From JBCCJA01 sp039045975 (GTDB taxonomy: Bacteria; Planctomycetota; Planctomycetia; Planctomycetales; Planctomycetaceae), in the NCBI GenBank assembly GCA_039045975.1, contig JBCCJA010000016.1:3018-67017 (forward strand): a stretch of DNA of 64,000 bases. Direction: 5' to 3'. Shown here piece after piece: positions 60,774-64,000 of the stretch. Below the pieces are notes generated by a model that saw only the letters and a list, made by a program, of their open reading frames with translations, was not told the origin of the DNA and ran no database searches. Position 1 is the stretch's first letter; every line of letters starts with the position of its first letter. Made by a program: the position numbers and the translations under genes.

Positions 60774-62768
60774 CTATTTTGCGGCCGATTCGTCGTCCGA
60801 CCACCCTGCGGCCGCCGCCTTCCGGCGGCGTCGCTTCTCGTCGCGGGCGTGACGGGCGCGTTCGCCCCGCCTCCGCCGGACACGCAGCTTGACGTCGGCG
60901 ACCGAATATCCGCAGTGCTCGCCGAACGCCAGTAGCAGCTTCCGCTCACCCCGGGCGATCCGGCCGTCGGCCATGACGACATCAATCATCGTATCGAACG
61001 CCGCCTGCCGCAGATGGCCGACATCGGGCAGATAGACCTGCCGGTCACCGCCGGTGACCTCCGCTTTCGCCGTCTCGATCACTTCGTCGGCGGCGGCCGG
61101 GTCGAAGCCGTTGGCCGTCATGATCCGGCGGATCGCCCGCCGCTCGCGTTTGCCGACGCGTCCGTCCGACGCCGCCGCCGCCACGCCCGCCGTCACGAGC
61201 GCCCGCGGGTCGAACCGACGTCCCAGCGCACCCTCAGCCTCCTTCGCGAAAAACGGGTCTTCGGGAATCACTGTCTTCAGGTAGCGGTCGTCCGGGCCGA
61301 CAGGACGCACGTCGACCAACACCCAGTCGTGCGACCCGTCGTTCAACGTCGTGCCGCAGTATTTGCAAACCGCGGAACTCCGGGCATCGAGATGCCCGCC
61401 GCAGCCGCCGCACGAGGCCGACGAGAACGTCTGCCAGGCCGGCGTCTTCACCTCCGACCGCCGCTCGAGCACGAACAGTTCGTAAGTCGACCGCTGCGGC
61501 CCTTTCGGAAACGGCGACGACGTCCAGCGGACTCGCACGCCGAGGCGGTCGACCGACGCGGCCCCGTCCAGCGACGTCAAATAGGCGTCGCTCGCATCGT
61601 TCGGAGACACGCCGACCTCCGCCCGCGTCACCTCGACCGAGCCGACCCACGGGTCGATCGCCGGCGCCGACCGCACGAATTCCGGCAGCCGCTCGCGGGC
61701 GAACAGCGGCGACACGACCGGCAATGCGTAGTCCGCCGACGCGAACGCCGCCGCCGCACGCAGCCGCCAGAAGATGACCGACACGCGGTCCTCCAAGTGA
61801 GCCCGGCTCAGCCCGGGATCACGATCGACGAGGGCCGACCAGCCGGCCAACGCGTCGGGCGGCTGCGGGACCGACCAGTTCACGTCCTGCGTGATCTCGG
61901 TCAGCACCCAGTCATATTCGCCCGAATTGACGACCGCCCCGCACGCCTCGCAGCCACCCCGTTCCAAGATCTTCAGCGGCGCCGCGCACTTCGGGCAGTA
62001 GCCCTCGACCGCCCCGTCGCCGGCCAGCGTCTTCACGCCGACACGCCGGTGAAACGTCCAATACTCCGCGAAACGGTCTTCGGTGACGTAATTGTCGACC
62101 CGCGCGCCGGTCCGCGCGTCGAGCATCAGATCCTGCGCGTTGACCTCGAAGCGAAGGTCGAGCGCGTCGAACTGCTCCGTCGTCGACGCCGCGACGACCC
62201 GGCACAGCGTCACGCGCACGCCCTTCAGCACGTTCCGCTTGCCCGCCGCCCGCTGGATCGCGAGCAACAGCTCGAACCGCTCCCGCACGCCGTCGCTGAG
62301 CAGCCCCTCGACCGGCGTCAGATCGCCCGCCGACCACGCGTCTTGCACCGCGACGAACGTCGCCTCGGCCCGCTGCTTGAACCCGCCGAGGTCGAAGCCC
62401 GGGTCGCGTGCGGCGATTCCCGCAAGGGCCAGCTCACGGGTGCTCGCGTCCTGGCGGCGGTCACGTCGTCGCCGCAGCCGGGCCGCCGAGTTCTGGAAGC
62501 CTTCCAGAAAAGTACCTCCACCGAACATCACCGCGAGAAACACAAGCAGCAGAATGAGTTCGACGGGGCCGAGGCCCCCGCCGCCGCCCCTGTACCCGCC
62601 CCTGAAACTTCCTCCGCCGCCGAATCCGCCTCCCCCGCCGCCGCCGAAGCCGCCGCCGCCGCCCCCCCCACCACCGGCCCGGGCCCACGCGTCGGCCACC
62701 ATCGCGGCCCACGCCAAACAGGGCAGGGCGAAGCGGACCGCGTCGCGTACCACCGTCAGCCGCGTCAT
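60774..62768 (-). CDS. Tim44-like domain protein with two zinc ribbons and C-terminal TerB-like domain
   Basis: Membrane protein of 664 residues. A signal or anchor segment (about 6-27) leads into ARAGGGG and a Gly-rich linker, then a span (VELILLLVFLAVMFGGGTF). Two Tim44-like modules follow. The first begins at DPGFDLGGFKQRAEATFVAV and ends in a zinc ribbon CPKC...CEAC; the second begins at DPGLSRAHLEDRVSVIFWRL and ends in CGGC...CKYC. A TerB-like helical domain closes the protein (VAAAASDGRVGKRERRAI and DVVMADGRIARGERKLL). The combination is unusual. The ATG at 62768 is chosen over an upstream start that precedes the hydrophobic segment by 28 residues. Confidence 0.75.
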   Translation of the reverse strand: MTRLTVVRDAVRFALPCLAWAAMVADAWARAGGGGGGGGGFGGGGGGGFGGGGSFRGGYRGGGGGLGPVELILLLVFLAVMFGGGTFLEGFQNSAARLRRRRDRRQDASTRELALAGIAARDPGFDLGGFKQRAEATFVAVQDAWSAGDLTPVEGLLSDGVRERFELLLAIQRAAGKRNVLKGVRVTLCRVVAASTTEQFDALDLRFEVNAQDLMLDARTGARVDNYVTEDRFAEYWTFHRRVGVKTLAGDGAVEGYCPKCAAPLKILERGGCEACGAVVNSGEYDWVLTEITQDVNWSVPQPPDALAGWSALVDRDPGLSRAHLEDRVSVIFWRLRAAAAFASADYALPVVSPLFARERLPEFVRSAPAIDPWVGSVEVTRAEVGVSPNDASDAYLTSLDGAASVDRLGVRVRWTSSPFPKGPQRSTYELFVLERRSEVKTPAWQTFSSASCGGCGGHLDARSSAVCKYCGTTLNDGSHDWVLVDVRPVGPDDRYLKTVIPEDPFFAKEAEGALGRRFDPRALVTAGVAAAASDGRVGKRERRAIRRIMTANGFDPAAADEVIETAKAEVTGGDRQVYLPDVGHLRQAAFDTMIDVVMADGRIARGERKLLLAFGEHCGYSVADVKLRVRRRRGERARHARDEKRRRRKAAAAGWSDDESAAK

Positions 62769-62865
62769 CCCCGCCCCCCGAATCCGAAAATTTGCGATAA
62801 GAAACGGAACGTTCCCCGCGACGGTCGGTTCAAATCGCGTCTCTCTGTCCACACACGGATCTCAG

Positions 62866-63954
62866 ATGCACCGTAATCGCAAGGCCCTCGCCGCGTCCGC
62901 CGCCTGCGCCGGTCTGGCGGCGCTGGCGGCCCCGCTCGCCTGGGCCCAGTTCGTCGCACCCTACCTCAGCGTCCGCTCCTCGGGCGGGTATCGCTACGTC
63001 GAATCGAACGGCCTGCCCGATCACAAAACGGGCCAATTCCCGAACCGCGGGAACCCGAACGCCATCAGCCCCCAACGGCACGAGTTCCGCCTGCCGCTCG
63101 AACCGACCCGCCTCCGCGAGCCGATCTCATCGCAAGGCTACGAGTTCGGCGTCGCGACGAACGGCGTCACCTTCGACCCCGGCACGGCCGAAATCTGGGG
63201 CGTGAACCGCGACGTCGACGGCGGGCCGCTCCGCGGCTCACGCGGCCGCGGACCCGGCGCCGGCGGCCCCCCGGGCCGCGGCACGCAACAGGGCCACGAC
63301 CAACTCGCCCTCAACGGGGAAGAGGGCGAATGGCGGTTCGAGGCGATCGGCGGCGTCGTCCGCCTCGGCCTTGACGACTCGCACGCCCACGTCCAGCCGA
63401 GCGGCAAGTACCACTACCACGGCCGGCCGACGGGCCACGCAGACGCGAAGAACGGCGGCCCAGGCCGCATGACGCTCGTCGGCTACGCCGCCGACGGCTA
63501 CCCGGTCTACGACGCCTACGGCCACGAGGTCGCCGGCGACGCGGCGTCGCCGGTCGTCAAGCTCCGCTCGTCTTACCGCCTCAAGAGCGGGACGCGGCCG
63601 TCCGAACCGGAAGGCCCCGGCGGCCGCTACGACGGACGCTTCACGCGGGACTACGAGTACGTCGCCGGCCTCGGCGACCTCGACGAGCTCAACGGCCGCG
63701 ACGGCGTCACCCCCGAATTCCCCGACGGCACGTACTACTACGTGCTGACCGACGAATTCCCACACATCCCCCGCGGCTTCCGCGGCGAGCCGGACGACTC
63801 GTTCCGCAAGCGGGGCCCGGGCCGCGGCGGCCCGGGCGGGGCCGCCGGACAGCGGGGCCCGGGAGGGGCCGGTCCCGGCGGCCCGCGTGGCCCCGGCGGA
63901 CCGCGCGGGGCGGGCGGCCCCGGCGGGGGCCCGCCCGGGCGGCGGCCTTTCTGA
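62866..63954 (+). CDS. Secreted YHYH-domain protein with collagen-like C-terminus
   Basis: Exported protein of 362 residues. The signal peptide (about 1-27) ends AWA-Q. The central region has the YHYH hallmark in HAHVQPSGKYHYHG, followed by LVGYAADGYPVYDAYG, as in YHYH-domain proteins of unknown function that are often found near metal or multicopper proteins. The last 60 residues are Gly/Pro/Arg-rich (GPGRGGPGGAAGQRGPGG), collagen-like and probably disordered. A much longer open frame upstream overlaps the divergent Tim44 gene and is rejected. The ATG at 62866 is taken because it starts the signal peptide. Nothing further is visible in the last 46 bases of the window. Confidence 0.8.
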   Translation: MHRNRKALAASAACAGLAALAAPLAWAQFVAPYLSVRSSGGYRYVESNGLPDHKTGQFPNRGNPNAISPQRHEFRLPLEPTRLREPISSQGYEFGVATNGVTFDPGTAEIWGVNRDVDGGPLRGSRGRGPGAGGPPGRGTQQGHDQLALNGEEGEWRFEAIGGVVRLGLDDSHAHVQPSGKYHYHGRPTGHADAKNGGPGRMTLVGYAADGYPVYDAYGHEVAGDAASPVVKLRSSYRLKSGTRPSEPEGPGGRYDGRFTRDYEYVAGLGDLDELNGRDGVTPEFPDGTYYYVLTDEFPHIPRGFRGEPDDSFRKRGPGRGGPGGAAGQRGPGGAGPGGPRGPGGPRGAGGPGGGPPGRRPF

Positions 63955-64000
63955 GGCGGCCCGCGAACGAGGATCGTCCCCGCGGCGCCCCGACGCCCCG

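Noticed and set aside
62092..62865. Extended N-terminus of the YHYH protein
   Set aside because: It would overlap the divergent Tim44 gene by hundreds of bases and place the signal peptide in mid-protein.

Overview
The window is about 64 kb of very GC-rich bacterial chromosome with tightly packed genes, mostly strong G/C third positions and frequent GTG/TTG starts. Several gene families point to a planctomycete: a secreted DUF1598-type protein, an EF-G of the spd/mitochondrial EFG1 type, signal peptidases with large insertions, a small FEPFEV-type protein inside a suf operon, Tim44/zinc-ribbon/TerB and YHYH proteins, a TolQ-like channel with two TolR-like partners, and several families of intergenic palindromes. 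lpxD and lpxI show a diderm envelope with lipid A. I saw no rRNA, tRNA, CRISPR array, prophage or replication origin.

Layout. 1-5.1 kb: two signal peptidase I paralogs around a response regulator and a DUF1598-like secreted protein. 5.1-12.9 kb: esterase, fusA (with an intrinsic terminator), a REP-associated tyrosine transposase (RAYT) between two copies of a 90-bp palindrome, purL with a PurS-like N-terminus, and tyrA. 13.0-22.1 kb: a four-gene plus-strand cluster made of a 1332-residue soluble protein, a TolQ/MotA-like channel with a long coiled-coil tail, and two TolR-like single-span proteins. This is the best candidate here for an undescribed system. 22.1-25.8 kb: a monooxygenase-fold protein, an FHA protein, lpxD-lpxI and aroH. 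25.9-32.9 kb: a lipoprotein-like gene, a large zinc metalloprotease, a PP2C phosphatase, a PIG-L deacetylase, an HTH-EIIA fusion and a TIM-barrel isomerase.

33.1-38.8 kb is an iron-sulfur operon on the minus strand: sufR-nuoB-sufC-sufB-small protein-sufD-sufT. A complex I subunit (nuoB) is fused by stop/start overlap to the SufR-like regulator. Divergently, a sodium:neurotransmitter-type symporter is followed by a 34-residue MetS-like subunit (too short for normal ORF calling), an aldo/keto reductase bracketed by two different palindromes, and an old-yellow-enzyme reductase. 43.9-47.3 kb carries gatC-gatA-gatB with another palindrome inside, then csrA and an S41 protease on the plus strand.

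49.9-64 kb: a membrane-anchored protein with a degenerate trypsin-like domain, ribBA, an FHA-GAF-SpoIIE phosphatase, an inverse-autotransporter-like adhesin with an AT-richer repeat passenger, aconitase, a TPR membrane protein, a Tim44/zinc-ribbon/TerB protein and a YHYH-domain protein. Most of the window is core metabolism and envelope biology. The novelty lies in the TolQ/TolR-like cluster, the palindrome families, and several unusual domain fusions. All family assignments come from reading motifs in the sequence; no database search was possible.
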